A stretch of 64,000 bases of DNA from Pirellulaceae bacterium (GTDB lineage Bacteria > Planctomycetota > Planctomycetia > Pirellulales > Pirellulaceae). The position numbers and the translations under genes were made by a program. The stretch spans positions 248,001 to 312,000 of the forward strand of contig JAHBXS010000001.1 of the NCBI GenBank assembly GCA_019636375.1. The letters are read 5' to 3'. This document shows positions 36,742 to 45,920 of the stretch, piece by piece. The notes beneath the pieces were generated by a model that was not told where the DNA came from, ran no database searches, and saw only the letters and a list, made by a program, of their open reading frames with translations. How positions within the stretch are numbered: the stretch's first letter is position 1; the number at the start of each line of letters is the position of its first letter.

Positions 36742-37770
36742 GTGTCAGGAAAACCGAGAAGCTTGGCCGACGTGCTCCACGAATTTCGCGAGCACCGCGT
36801 CGTCATGGAGCAAGAACTCCACAAGGTGATTGTTGGGCAAAATGAAGTGATCGAGCAGGTCTTTGCTGCGATCTTCACGCGCGGGCATTGCTTGCTGGAA
36901 GGGGTACCGGGGCTTGCCAAAACCCTCATGGTCAGCACGATCGCGCGGATCATGGACGTGAACTTCAAACGCATTCAGTTCACTCCCGACTTGATGCCGA
37001 GCGACATCACGGGCACTAACGTTTTAGAAGAAGACGAACAGGGCCGGCGCAATTTCCGGTTTGTCGAAGGGCCCGTGTTTACCAATATTTTGTTGGCTGA
37101 CGAAATCAACCGAACTCCGCCCAAAACTCAATCTGCCTTGCTCCAAGCGATGCAGGAGCGGGAAGTCACTGTCGGTCGTGAGACTTATCCGCTCCCGCAG
37201 CCTTTCTTCACCATCGCGACGCAAAACCCTATTGAACAAGAGGGGACCTATCCACTCCCTGAGGCACAGCTCGACCGCTTTATGTTCAACATCAAAGTCG
37301 GTTATCCTTCTGCAGACGAAGAAGAAAAAATTCTGGCGGCCAGCAGCAGTTCCGAGCAACCGGAAATCACCAAAGTCCTGTCTGCCAAAGCGATTGCAAA
37401 CTTGCAAAAACTGGTTGGGTCTGTCGTTGTGACGGAATACATCATCAAATACGTCTCGTCACTGGTCCGGGCCACTCGCCCAAGTGACCCAAGCGCCCCA
37501 GATTTCGTCAAAGAACTCGTCGATTGGGGAGCGGGTCCGCGGGCCGGCCAATTTATGATTGCGGGTGGCAAGGCGATGGCAGCGATGGATGGACGATTCT
37601 CGGTTTCGACCGAAGACATTCGCAAAGTGGCGATCCCGGTTCTACGGCATCGCATCAGTACGAATTTTCAGGCTCAAGCCAACGCGATGACAAGCGAGAA
37701 GATTATTGAAAAGTTATTGAAGTTGGTCCCCGAACCCAAAGTTGACAAGTACGCTCGGCAGCCATCCTAG
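36742..37770 (+). CDS. MoxR-family AAA+ ATPase
   Basis: A 342-residue cytoplasmic AAA+ protein that acts as a chaperone for von Willebrand-type partner proteins. Walker A GVPGLAKT, Walker B LLADEINR, sensor ATQNPIEQEGTYPLPEAQ and the C-terminal lid (PRAGQFMIAGGKAMAAMDG) all match the family. I chose GTG 36742, with GAAAGG seven bases upstream and the protein beginning just before the conserved LADVLHEFRE; ATG 36691 is an alternative. DUF58 and BatA-like genes follow on the same strand. Confidence 0.92.
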   Translation: MSGKPRSLADVLHEFREHRVVMEQELHKVIVGQNEVIEQVFAAIFTRGHCLLEGVPGLAKTLMVSTIARIMDVNFKRIQFTPDLMPSDITGTNVLEEDEQGRRNFRFVEGPVFTNILLADEINRTPPKTQSALLQAMQEREVTVGRETYPLPQPFFTIATQNPIEQEGTYPLPEAQLDRFMFNIKVGYPSADEEEKILAASSSSEQPEITKVLSAKAIANLQKLVGSVVVTEYIIKYVSSLVRATRPSDPSAPDFVKELVDWGAGPRAGQFMIAGGKAMAAMDGRFSVSTEDIRKVAIPVLRHRISTNFQAQANAMTSEKIIEKLLKLVPEPKVDKYARQPS

Positions 37771-37872
37771 CCCTATCGCGATCGATTTTGGATAAGTCAT
37801 CCGAGCGAAATTTGATTTCGGCATCAGCGTTCTTGACATCAAAAAACCAGCAGCACTCAACCCCTTTGCGAC

Positions 37873-38766
37873 ATGTCGGTCGAAAAATATCTTAAACCGA
37901 ACGTCATCAACCAGATTCAGCGACTCGATTTGCGAGCGCAGTTTGTGGTCAAAGGGTTTCTGCATGGACTGCATGCGAGTCCGTTGCACGGCTTGAGTGT
38001 TCAATTCAGCGAGCATCGGCGCTATTCGCCTGGTGACGACCCGAAGAACATCGACTGGAAAGTCTTTGCCAAAACCGACAAATACTACATTAAGAAATTC
38101 GAGGCCGAATCGAATCTCAACGGCTACTTGCTGATGGATTTGAGCCCTTCGATGGACTACACCTATCGCCAAGAACTCACCAAATTTGATTACGCGATAT
38201 GCCTTGCGGCGGCTCTGACCTACCTGATGGTGATGCAGCATGACCCCGTGGGGTTGATTACGTTCAACGATGCCGTGCGAGAGAGTCTTCCGCCGCGAGC
38301 CAAGCGGACACAACTGGCCAATATTTTGTCCGTGCTTGCCCGGACGCGACCGAGTGGGAAATCGAATTTTGCAAATTGCAGTCAGCAAATTGCCTCAATG
38401 TTGCGGCAGCGAAGTTTGCTGATGGTTTTTTCCGACCTTCTCATGGACAATCCGGAAGACCTCGATAGCCTGTTTCAACTTTCGTATGCAGGTCACGATA
38501 TTATTTTGTTCCACATTATGGACGAAGCCGAAGTTCATTTTCCGTTTCGCGGGGCCTATCGATTCACCGATCCCGAAACAAATGCTGAAGTGAATACCGA
38601 CGCCACGGGAATTCGGGATGCGTATGTGTCGGCTGTCGAAGATTTTCGAAGTGATTTAAAACTTCGATCGCAAAAGGCGGGTGTGGACTATTTGCCGCTC
38701 GATACGAGTATGCAATTTGACAAGGCGTTGACGGAATACTTGATCCATCGGCGGATGAGGACCTAA
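37873..38766 (+). CDS. DUF58 domain protein
   Basis: A 297-residue protein with the DUF58 signature YSPGDDPKNIDWKVFAKTDKYYIKKFEAE-like stretch (HRRYSPGDDPKNIDW) followed by a von Willebrand-like fold, MDLSPSMDY, that keeps the DxSxS metal-site pattern. In MoxR clusters, DUF58 proteins are the vWA partners acted on by the ATPase. It lies 102 bases after moxR and three bases before the BatA-like gene, so all three are likely an operon. Confidence 0.92.
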   Translation: MSVEKYLKPNVINQIQRLDLRAQFVVKGFLHGLHASPLHGLSVQFSEHRRYSPGDDPKNIDWKVFAKTDKYYIKKFEAESNLNGYLLMDLSPSMDYTYRQELTKFDYAICLAAALTYLMVMQHDPVGLITFNDAVRESLPPRAKRTQLANILSVLARTRPSGKSNFANCSQQIASMLRQRSLLMVFSDLLMDNPEDLDSLFQLSYAGHDIILFHIMDEAEVHFPFRGAYRFTDPETNAEVNTDATGIRDAYVSAVEDFRSDLKLRSQKAGVDYLPLDTSMQFDKALTEYLIHRRMRT

Positions 38767-38769
38767 GCC

Positions 38770-41253
38770 GTGGCGCTCACCAATAGCATCGTGTTGTTTC
38801 TGGGATTGGCATTGCTGACGGTGCCCATTGTCTTGCATTTTTTGATGCAGCCTAAGCCGAAATTGGCCACATTCCCGGCGATTCGCTTTTTGCGTGAACA
38901 ACAACTGGCGTCGCGGCGGAAGATGCAAATCCGGCACTGGGTACTTCTGGCGTTGCGGGCGTTAATCGTTTTATTACTCGCACTCGCTTTGGCGGGGCCA
39001 GCCGTTGCAGAACTGGCGTATCAGTCGTGGTTGGGTGCTGGCGGTTTTGGGTTGTTGGGGCTGCTGGGGCTTTTGCTTTTCGCAATGACTCGCGTTCGTC
39101 ACAACGCCTCGCGGTTGTTGACTCGGTCCTTGTTGATCCTAGCAGCACTGAGTCTTGGAATTGCCGCTTTCTTGGCCTATCAAGCGAGCGACAATTCCTC
39201 GGGAGTGTCGTTGGGCGCGACCACAGAACCCGTGACTGCATTGATCATTGTCGACAATTCTCCACGAATGACTTATGTGCGAGAGAACATCAGCCACTTC
39301 GACCGAGCGCAGGAAATGGCTCAGTGGGTGTTGTCACAGCTACCCGCCGACAGCCAAATTGCAATTCAGGATTTAGGAAACACGGCTCCGTTTTATTCTA
39401 TCGATCTTGCGGCGGCACAAAAGCGAATTGAAACGATGGAGGTCGATTATCTATCGGTGACCGTTCCGGAAGCCTTTCGACGTGGGTTTGAGTTCTTGCA
39501 AACGGCGGAGTTTGAACGGCGCGAAATTTATATCTTGTCGGACTTGACGCAAACTGGTTGGACCAGCGGCATTGAGATGGCTCAGAAATTGCAGGCCGCT
39601 CCAAACCACTCCGTGTTTATCATTGATGTCGGCACTGATCGTCCGGTGAACTTGGCCATCAATGATTTAAAATTGGACGCAGATCGATTGACATCAGCCA
39701 CCGCGCTGGGGCTCAGTGCAACGTTGTCGTCCTCTGGAATTGAAGAGCAGAGGATTGTGCAATTGGCCGTCGAGAAACCTGACCCTCGCCTCCCGGTCAT
39801 CGAAGATGGACAGACGAAAGTTCCTTCGGAATTTTGGATTCAGACCCAACCCGTGACGATCCCGGCACAAGGTCAGGTCAATGTTTTTCTCCAACTTGGT
39901 CAATCGCTCCCCGAAGGGACCCATCACGGCACCTTGTCGATATTAGGGGGCGATGGCCTTGAGATTGATAACAATCGCTATTTTTCCGTGGAAGTCGGCG
40001 AATCCTGGAAGGTTTTGTCCGTATCCCCTCCGAACGTGGACCCGAGAATTCTATTGGGAGTCATGCAAAGTAGTGCTGTTGCTCGCGCGGGACGTTCTCC
40101 GTTTTCGATTACCGAAACGGTGCCTGAGAAACTCGCGGATTTCAATTTGTCTCAGTATCAGTCAATTTATCTCCTTGATCCAACACCGTTGGATGAATTG
40201 GCCTGGAAGAGCTTGCTGGAATTTGTCCAACAAGGTGGCGGGTTGGGAATTTTTCTGGGCAATAACTCACGGCGGGGAGGGGCAATTGATTCTAGTTTCG
40301 ATTCAGCAACTGCCAGAGAACTGATCGGTGGAGAGATCACGCACCTTTTTGAACGGCCATTCGACATTGAAAATCCCGATGCCCCGTTGTGGTACATCAG
40401 CCCTCAAAGTCTTGCTCATCCACTGTTTCAGACCATTCGTAGAACGGAATCCAGTTTTCCGTGGCATCAGTATCCGGTTTACCGGCATTGGGGTTTATTG
40501 CTGGAAGAACCGCCTAAGCATCCGACGCAAATCTTGCTGGAATATTCTAATCGCGAACCGGCACTCGTTGAGCGAAGCCTCGGTGCAGGACGAGTCATCA
40601 CGATGACGACGCCGATCACAGAACCGAGATCGGAACAAAGCTGGAATCGCTTGATTTATGGCCCAGGCGTTGGCTACGAGTCGTGGGCCATGTTTACGAT
40701 TCTCAAACATCTGGCAGACTATTTGGCTCAGGTTCAGGCCGACACTTTAAATGTCAAGGCTGGCCAGATGGCTTTGCTAAAAAACGATCCCCGACGATTT
40801 CCGGAAACCTATAGCTTGTTCACGCCGGTCCTTACTCGTTCGCCGACTAAAGTGCAGGCGTCTGACGACCAAATTCGTTACCGTTTTTCGGATGTGCCTG
40901 GACATTATCGGCTAAAGGGGAGCAAGGATGAACGAGCCGTTCAACGAGGGTTCAGCTCCAACCTCCTTCCTGCGGTAACAGATTTGACTCGGATTGATCG
41001 AGCTCGTTTGGATCAGTTGTTCGGTGAGAATCGTTATCAATTGGGCTCTCAAAAAATCGATATCGCGCGGCAACAAGGGACGAGTCGCAAAGGACAAGAG
41101 TTTTACCCGCTGCTAATGCTCATGTTATGCATCGTGTTTGCAATGGAATATTTGATGAGCAATCGGTTTTACAATCGCCCTACAAGCTCCAAGTCCCACT
41201 CGATGCTTGACCTCTTCCGCTTAGGCAGGCTGAAGCGCGGCGGTTCGTCTTAG
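38770..41253 (+). CDS. BatA-domain membrane protein
   Basis: An 827-residue membrane protein starting at GTG 38770, three bases after the DUF58 stop. The N-terminus is the BatA domain: a first helix (IVLFLGLALLTVPIVLHFL), the FPAIRFL segment, and helices at about 57-80, 90-106 and 118-138. A large extracytoplasmic part includes a von Willebrand-like segment with IIVDNSPRMTYV, where the metal-site DxSxS is replaced by DNSPR, and a later glutamine-amidotransferase-like beta region (DEL...GGLGIFLG). One C-terminal helix ends the protein. It probably works with MoxR at the membrane; the cargo is unknown. Confidence 0.9.
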   Translation: MALTNSIVLFLGLALLTVPIVLHFLMQPKPKLATFPAIRFLREQQLASRRKMQIRHWVLLALRALIVLLLALALAGPAVAELAYQSWLGAGGFGLLGLLGLLLFAMTRVRHNASRLLTRSLLILAALSLGIAAFLAYQASDNSSGVSLGATTEPVTALIIVDNSPRMTYVRENISHFDRAQEMAQWVLSQLPADSQIAIQDLGNTAPFYSIDLAAAQKRIETMEVDYLSVTVPEAFRRGFEFLQTAEFERREIYILSDLTQTGWTSGIEMAQKLQAAPNHSVFIIDVGTDRPVNLAINDLKLDADRLTSATALGLSATLSSSGIEEQRIVQLAVEKPDPRLPVIEDGQTKVPSEFWIQTQPVTIPAQGQVNVFLQLGQSLPEGTHHGTLSILGGDGLEIDNNRYFSVEVGESWKVLSVSPPNVDPRILLGVMQSSAVARAGRSPFSITETVPEKLADFNLSQYQSIYLLDPTPLDELAWKSLLEFVQQGGGLGIFLGNNSRRGGAIDSSFDSATARELIGGEITHLFERPFDIENPDAPLWYISPQSLAHPLFQTIRRTESSFPWHQYPVYRHWGLLLEEPPKHPTQILLEYSNREPALVERSLGAGRVITMTTPITEPRSEQSWNRLIYGPGVGYESWAMFTILKHLADYLAQVQADTLNVKAGQMALLKNDPRRFPETYSLFTPVLTRSPTKVQASDDQIRYRFSDVPGHYRLKGSKDERAVQRGFSSNLLPAVTDLTRIDRARLDQLFGENRYQLGSQKIDIARQQGTSRKGQEFYPLLMLMLCIVFAMEYLMSNRFYNRPTSSKSHSMLDLFRLGRLKRGGSS

Positions 41254-41391
41254 CAGCTGATTTCGTAGGGATAGCGAAAATTGTGATTTGCATCAGGAAC
41301 CGACTCAAAATTCGGCTTTTTCCAGACAGATGTGTTGATTTTCGAGATTTTTGACGGTTTGCGGGCATAAAGCATGAGTTTTTAGATTTGT

Positions 41392-41397
41392 TAGAAT
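41392..41397 (+). promoter_or_regulatory. Predicted -10 box of ECF sigma gene, near-leaderless
   Basis: TAGAAT at 41392-41397 ends seven bases before the ATG (41405), the same spacing as at the Rpn-like gene. No Shine-Dalgarno site fits in GTGAAAT. The -35 is unclear. Confidence 0.35.
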
Positions 41398-41404
41398 GTG
41401 AAAT

Positions 41405-42037
41405 ATGTGGCCAGAACAAGACGAGACCTTAGAACTTTTGCGACAAGCCGGTGGCGGTGACGACCGGGCCGTTAACGATTTAATGGACCGTCATCGTGAG
41501 GCGTTGCGTCAGATGGTTCGAATGCGTTTGGATCAACGAATCAAGAAGCGGGTTGATGTCAGCGATGTTGTCCAAGACGTGCTGATTGAAGCCAACCGGC
41601 GACTTGGCGATTACATCGCAAATCCGGTGATGTCCTTCCGTTTGTGGTTACGACAAATTGCCAAAGATCGGATTATTGATGCCCATCGTCGGCATCGAGT
41701 CTCGGCACGGAGGAGCGTTGATCGCGAACAAACTCCGGCGTCGCCTCGGGGATTGGACAAGTCGTCGATTCAACTTGCCGCATTGCTGAACGACAAACAA
41801 TTGACACCGGCAGAAAAAGCATTGCAAAAAGAGATGGCGAAACGAGTCGAGCAAGCGATTTTGGAACTCGAAGAGAAGGACAGCGAGATCATCGTAATGC
41901 GACATTACGAACATCTCACCAACCAAGAAGTCGCGGCGGCGTTAAGTTTGACTGAGCCTGCGGCAAGTATGCGGTATTTGCGAGCACTAAGGCGGCTCAA
42001 GGCCATTTTACAAGACGGTTCAAACTCGATCGCTTAA
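41405..42037 (+). CDS. ECF-type RNA polymerase sigma factor (planctomycete type)
   Basis: A 210-residue sigma-70 family factor. Region 2 is visible as RKKRVDVSDVVQDVLIEANRR and FRLWLRQIAKDRIIDAHRRH; region 4 is TPAEKALQKEMAKRVEQAI with a helix-turn-helix LTNQEVAAALSLTEPAAS. It resembles the planctomycete/cyanobacterial ECF subfamily (TIGR02984-like). No anti-sigma factor follows; instead a membrane-bound Ser/Thr kinase gene begins 44 bases downstream, so phosphorylation or the kinase's sensor may control it. It selects promoters of its own regulon, which are unknown. Confidence 0.93.
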   Translation: MWPEQDETLELLRQAGGGDDRAVNDLMDRHREALRQMVRMRLDQRIKKRVDVSDVVQDVLIEANRRLGDYIANPVMSFRLWLRQIAKDRIIDAHRRHRVSARRSVDREQTPASPRGLDKSSIQLAALLNDKQLTPAEKALQKEMAKRVEQAILELEEKDSEIIVMRHYEHLTNQEVAAALSLTEPAASMRYLRALRRLKAILQDGSNSIA

Positions 42038-42081
42038 CGATGCTGATTTAAAACGCCGAATTTCTAATTCTAACATTCCCA

Positions 42082-43824
42082 ATGAGTGACCGCCCCATCG
42101 AGATTTCGGCTGAACAGCGTGAAGAGCGATTTGCTGAAATCATCTCAGCCTTGACCGAACGCTTGTCTGATGGCGCAAACTTAGAATTAGAGGCGACTTG
42201 TCGAGAATTCCCCGATTTTGCTGAAGACATCCGTGACCTGTGGGGAACATTGGTGGTCACCGATATTGCTGCGACGGAACGGAAAGGCTCTCAGTCAACT
42301 GACCCGTTCGGCTCAAGCCAGGGTCCGTCAAGCGATCAACTATCTTTACCTTACCAATTAGGGCACTTCGAGCTTGAAGAAGAACTTGGGCGAGGCGGCA
42401 TGGGAATCGTTTATCGAGCCCGCCGGTTGGCTGACAATGAACAAGTCGCCGTGAAAGTGCTGCTAAAAGGTGAGTACGCCTCGCGAGTTGATCGCATGCG
42501 ATTCGAAGCAGAGGCCGAAGCCGCAGCGGCTATCAATCACCCCAACGTGATTCCCATTTACGAAGTCGGCGAGGCAAGTGGACGGCCTTTTTTCTGCATG
42601 AAATGGGTTAAGGGGAAGACGCTCGCACAAGAGTTGAGCAACGGGCCGATTCCATCACGAAAGGCCGCCGAGTTGCTGCTTAAAGTTTGCAGTGCAATTC
42701 AAGCTGCCCACCGACGCGGAGTTCTGCACCGCGACCTCAAGCCCTCGAACATCCTGCTGGATGAACGGGAGTTTCCCTACGTTTGTGACTTTGGATTGGC
42801 CAAATGGGACGAAAACCAACATAGTTTGACGCGATCAGGTGCCGTTTTGGGGACCCCGAGTTACATGGCACCCGAGCAGGCTGCGGGAGAGCGAGGGCAA
42901 GTCAACGAGACCAGCGACCTCTACAGTCTAGGGGCGATTCTATATCACATGCTAACCGGAAGGCCCCCATTTTTGGCCAGCACCCCTGTCGATACCGTGC
43001 TGCTCGTACTCGAGCAAGACCCGACTCCGCCCCGCGTCATCAACCCGCTAGTGGATGCGAAAATCGAAGCCATCGTATTGAAATGTCTGCAAAAACCACA
43101 AGATCTGCGATATCAGACCATTCAAGAGCTGAGCGATGACCTGCAAGCCTTCATCGACAAGCGACCTGTAAGTGCCGTTGGCGGGCGTTTTGGCTTGGTT
43201 GTCGGGCATCTATTTCGAGAAACTCACCACGCGGCAGTTCTGCAAAACTGGGGCTTGCTGTGGATTTGGCATAGCCTTGTGGTGTTGCTGGCCTCCGTAG
43301 CCACTGAGGTGATGTTTTGGATTGGGATCACCAATCGTTTGTACTATGAAGCGATGTGGATCGTCGGATTGGGAACTTGGGCCATCGTTTTCTGGCGGTT
43401 GCGAAAACAAGTGGGGCCGGTCACTTTCGTCGAAAGGCAAATGGCTCACATCTGGGCCGCCGCAATTATTGGAGTCATGTTGTTATTTCCGTTCGAAGGA
43501 ATGCTCGGCTTGGAGTTAATGAGTTTGGCTCCGATCTTGAGCGTGGTTGCCGCAATGACGTTTATTATTAAAGCGGGGATATTGTCTGGCCGGTTTTATA
43601 TCCAGGCCGCCTGCCTGCTGCTGACGGCGATTTGGATGGCGTTTAACCCGAAATACTCGATGCTGGGGTTTGGGATCGTTTGTGCCGCTTGTTACTTTTT
43701 ACCGGGTTGGGTTTATTATCAGCACAGACTAAGGGCGACGAGACGGCAATTGCGTGAACATTCTTATGAAGCAACCGTGGAAAAACCGTTTGATCCCTAC
43801 AAACGGACGATTGGGCCATCATAA
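42082..43824 (+). CDS. Membrane-anchored serine/threonine protein kinase
   Basis: A 580-residue Hanks-type kinase. Residues 1-70 form a helical N-terminal segment; the kinase domain runs from about 94 to 360 with GRGGMG (103-108), Lys125 in VAVKVLL, HRDLKPSNIL (216-225), DFG (237-239) and APEQ, so it should be active. The C-terminus has about six or seven transmembrane helices, in contrast to the single helix of PknB types. It follows the ECF sigma gene and is probably co-transcribed, forming a kinase/sigma signalling pair. No extracellular sensor domain is visible. Confidence 0.93.
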   Translation: MSDRPIEISAEQREERFAEIISALTERLSDGANLELEATCREFPDFAEDIRDLWGTLVVTDIAATERKGSQSTDPFGSSQGPSSDQLSLPYQLGHFELEEELGRGGMGIVYRARRLADNEQVAVKVLLKGEYASRVDRMRFEAEAEAAAAINHPNVIPIYEVGEASGRPFFCMKWVKGKTLAQELSNGPIPSRKAAELLLKVCSAIQAAHRRGVLHRDLKPSNILLDEREFPYVCDFGLAKWDENQHSLTRSGAVLGTPSYMAPEQAAGERGQVNETSDLYSLGAILYHMLTGRPPFLASTPVDTVLLVLEQDPTPPRVINPLVDAKIEAIVLKCLQKPQDLRYQTIQELSDDLQAFIDKRPVSAVGGRFGLVVGHLFRETHHAAVLQNWGLLWIWHSLVVLLASVATEVMFWIGITNRLYYEAMWIVGLGTWAIVFWRLRKQVGPVTFVERQMAHIWAAAIIGVMLLFPFEGMLGLELMSLAPILSVVAAMTFIIKAGILSGRFYIQAACLLLTAIWMAFNPKYSMLGFGIVCAACYFLPGWVYYQHRLRATRRQLREHSYEATVEKPFDPYKRTIGPS

Positions 43825-44141
43825 GCCCACTTTCTGTAAAAATTACAAATTCTCTAGACGGAATAGTTTGACAGAACGCGATCTGGGCCTAAGTTTCAGT
43901 GAAGTTGATGAGACCAACTTCGGCTGACTGGTTTTCGATTGAATACGTGTCAGCTTCTCAGCCAGCGGTCTTTCGATTCAAAGCGGCGAACTTCGATAAG
44001 GGAGCCACGGAAAGACCAATCAACGTTTTTTTTGGTTTAGGGCTACTCCTCGTCCAATAGGCTGAGCAGGACAGGGAAACAGCCCGATGGTTTGTCGAGC
44101 CAACGTTGGTTCGCACCAATTTTTTTCCGTCGGAGGAAGTT
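43825..44141. other. Leader region before the Flp pilin gene
   Basis: About 317 bases. It has a run of eight Ts after AATCAACG at 44020-44035 and a GGCTGAC/TCAGCC pair near 43921-43965 that may form a hairpin. A ribosome site GGAGGAAG lies six bases before the pilin ATG (44142). No gene is visible. Confidence 0.4.
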
Positions 44142-44315
44142 ATGAAGAATTTTGTTTCGAAAGTGCAACGTTTCTTGAAGTCAGAAGACGGCCCAACGGC
44201 TGTCGAGTACGCTGTTATGTTGGCCCTGATTGTTGTCGTTTGCTTGACCGCAATCGGCTCAATCGGCACCAATGCCAGCGCGCAATTCACCAACATTGCA
44301 AACGCTATCAACTAG
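44142..44315 (+). CDS. Flp/Fap-type IVb pilin subunit
   Basis: A 57-residue class IVb prepilin from ATG 44142 with a strong GGAGGAAG site; an upstream in-frame start is unlikely. It has the leader ending in a Glu-containing hydrophobic segment: TAVEYAVMLALIVVVCLTAIG, where the Gly/Ala-Glu5-like position and the long hydrophobic helix are typical of Flp pilins processed by TadV-like peptidase. Flp pili mediate adhesion and surface attachment. No tad/cpa secretion genes are nearby. An intrinsic terminator follows. Confidence 0.9.
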   Translation: MKNFVSKVQRFLKSEDGPTAVEYAVMLALIVVVCLTAIGSIGTNASAQFTNIANAIN

Positions 44316-44350
44316 CATCTTGCTTCCTTCCGGGAAGCGATACGAATTTT

Positions 44351-44395
44351 AAAAACCCGGTTTGCGTGGATTCCACCAAGCCGGGTTTTTTCGTT
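44351..44395 (+). terminator. Intrinsic terminator after the Flp pilin gene
   Basis: AAAACCCGGTTTG...CAAGCCGGGTTTTTT: a GC-rich hairpin stem (AACCCGG/CCGGGTT) directly followed by six Ts, 36 bases after the pilin stop. Its position and T-run fit a Rho-independent terminator. Confidence 0.85.
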
Positions 44396-44509
44396 TTAAT
44401 TCTTGAATACTCACGCGGCGAGGTAGCTTGTGTCAAAGTTTCTAGCCCGCAGCGAAGTTCCTTTTTGCCCTACCCAAAAATGCCACCTCTTTCACACGCA
44501 ATCGCCTGT

Positions 44510-45523
44510 TCAATTAATGACTTGACGAACGCCTGTCTGGGCACTTTTTTCTGCGGCGACAACGACTTGCATGGCTTTGTAGGTGTCGGTCAGATCGGAC
44601 GAGCGACGGACAAGGCTGGTTACGGAACGAAAAAAGTACTCCAGCATGCGTTCGCCAATCGGACGTTCTGACTCCAACGATTCTAAATGTTGACCGGCAT
44701 CGTCAAACCAAGTCAAGCTGGACGGAAGATCGACAAACGCCATCCCTTTTTCGCAACAAATTTGCATCGATGCAGGGCGGCGATAACTCAACGCCTCTGC
44801 CCAACGAGTGGGAACGTAATGTCCGACACTCATTTGAGCCATGATGGGCGCACTTTCAGGATTCAATGTTGGGAACTCAAGATTGACCATTTGATAAAAA
44901 GCGTTGCGCTCGTCTGACGCCTCCTGATGGATCGCGCTGACCACGCAAGCGGGTGATTTGTCGACAATGTAGGAAATCCAATCAATGACTTCCATCAAAT
45001 GCCGCCAGGAAAGCGGGCAATACTTGCCCCGACGCAACCGATTCGACTGGGCTTCTACCGGCAGTCGTTCATGGCAAAAAATCAAACGCGGAGCGCCCAG
45101 TTTTGTAGCGATGAGTTCTTTGAGGCGAATCGTCGCAGGTGCAAAACGCCGCGGCAACTCAGCCATGAAGGCGACTCCCGACCGGTCAATTCGTTCTCGA
45201 ATCGACTCCATCTGCTCGGGGACAATATCGAGTGCCGCAGAACTGAAGACGGCCTTTCCTGCTTCGCAAGCGGCGATCATCGGCAGAGGGCCCACCCAAT
45301 CCGGCGAAAGAGCCAAAACGGCGTCGATATCATCGCGTTCCATCATGGCCCGAAAGCCATCCATCGGAAGAGCGTTGAACTCCTTGGCCGCTTGCTCTGA
45401 CCTCTTGGCAATTTCACAACAAATCGCCTTGACCTCAAATCGATTTGCAAGGGCCAATAATGCCGGTCGATGTCGCGCCTGCCAGTTCTCCCCAAGCCCG
45501 ATTAAGCCTACTCGCAAACGCAT
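44510..45523 (-). CDS. Gfo/Idh/MocA-family oxidoreductase
   Basis: A 337-residue protein with the NAD(P)-binding Rossmann start VGLIGLGENW, a segment LALSPDWVGPLPMIAACEAGKAVFSS matching the family's P-loop area, and a C-terminal substrate-binding half. These enzymes oxidise or reduce sugars and inositol-like substrates. The usual EKP motif is not evident; AALDIVPE stands in its place, so its activity could differ. It is a single gene, convergent with the pilin gene. Substrate unknown. Confidence 0.85.
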   Translation of the reverse strand: MRLRVGLIGLGENWQARHRPALLALANRFEVKAICCEIAKRSEQAAKEFNALPMDGFRAMMERDDIDAVLALSPDWVGPLPMIAACEAGKAVFSSAALDIVPEQMESIRERIDRSGVAFMAELPRRFAPATIRLKELIATKLGAPRLIFCHERLPVEAQSNRLRRGKYCPLSWRHLMEVIDWISYIVDKSPACVVSAIHQEASDERNAFYQMVNLEFPTLNPESAPIMAQMSVGHYVPTRWAEALSYRRPASMQICCEKGMAFVDLPSSLTWFDDAGQHLESLESERPIGERMLEYFFRSVTSLVRRSSDLTDTYKAMQVVVAAEKSAQTGVRQVIN

Positions 45524-45920
45524 TTCACTATCTCCAAGACGAGTATCAAAAACGGCTGGACTTCCAATTCCCAGACCGCCATTTTAACGGATTTACGCAC
45601 GAATGGCGAGAAAAATCGCCGATTGGATATTTGTTTTTTGGCAATTATCCTAAAGGTAACTAGCTGGATTGGATTTAATTGTCTGCCAACAAATTTGGGA
45701 CGAGACACGTGGCCACGAAAGTGATGGGTATCGGCTATTTCTCCCCGTGTTTATAAGTTCAAAAAATGGCCTCGGCGATTCGGACCGAAATTGATCGATT
45801 TCGCATCGTTGTCGGACAACAAGGTAGGCCTTTGAAGCTGGTCGGAAGATGTGAACTACCTCCGACAAATCGTAGAATTGACTACAAAAATACGCCCACA
45901 ATTTCTCGTTAGCGATATTC
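45524..45920. other. Intergenic region between Gfo-like and GT-C-like genes
   Basis: Nearly 400 bases between divergent genes; it should hold both promoters. A TAGAAT box near 45873 could serve the plus-strand gene, with a poor -35. A short plus-strand frame ending at 45663 reads through the oxidoreductase start and was not accepted. Confidence 0.35.

Noticed and set aside
37714..38388. Long minus-strand frame opposite DUF58
   Set aside because: Antisense to a gene with clear family motifs.
43825..44141. Possible c-di-GMP riboswitch in front of the pilin gene
   Set aside because: GGACAGGGAAACAG recalled the GEMM motif, but the rest of the conserved core is missing.
45445..45663. 72-residue plus frame over the Gfo-like start
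   Set aside because: Mostly antisense to the oxidoreductase gene; no ribosome site.
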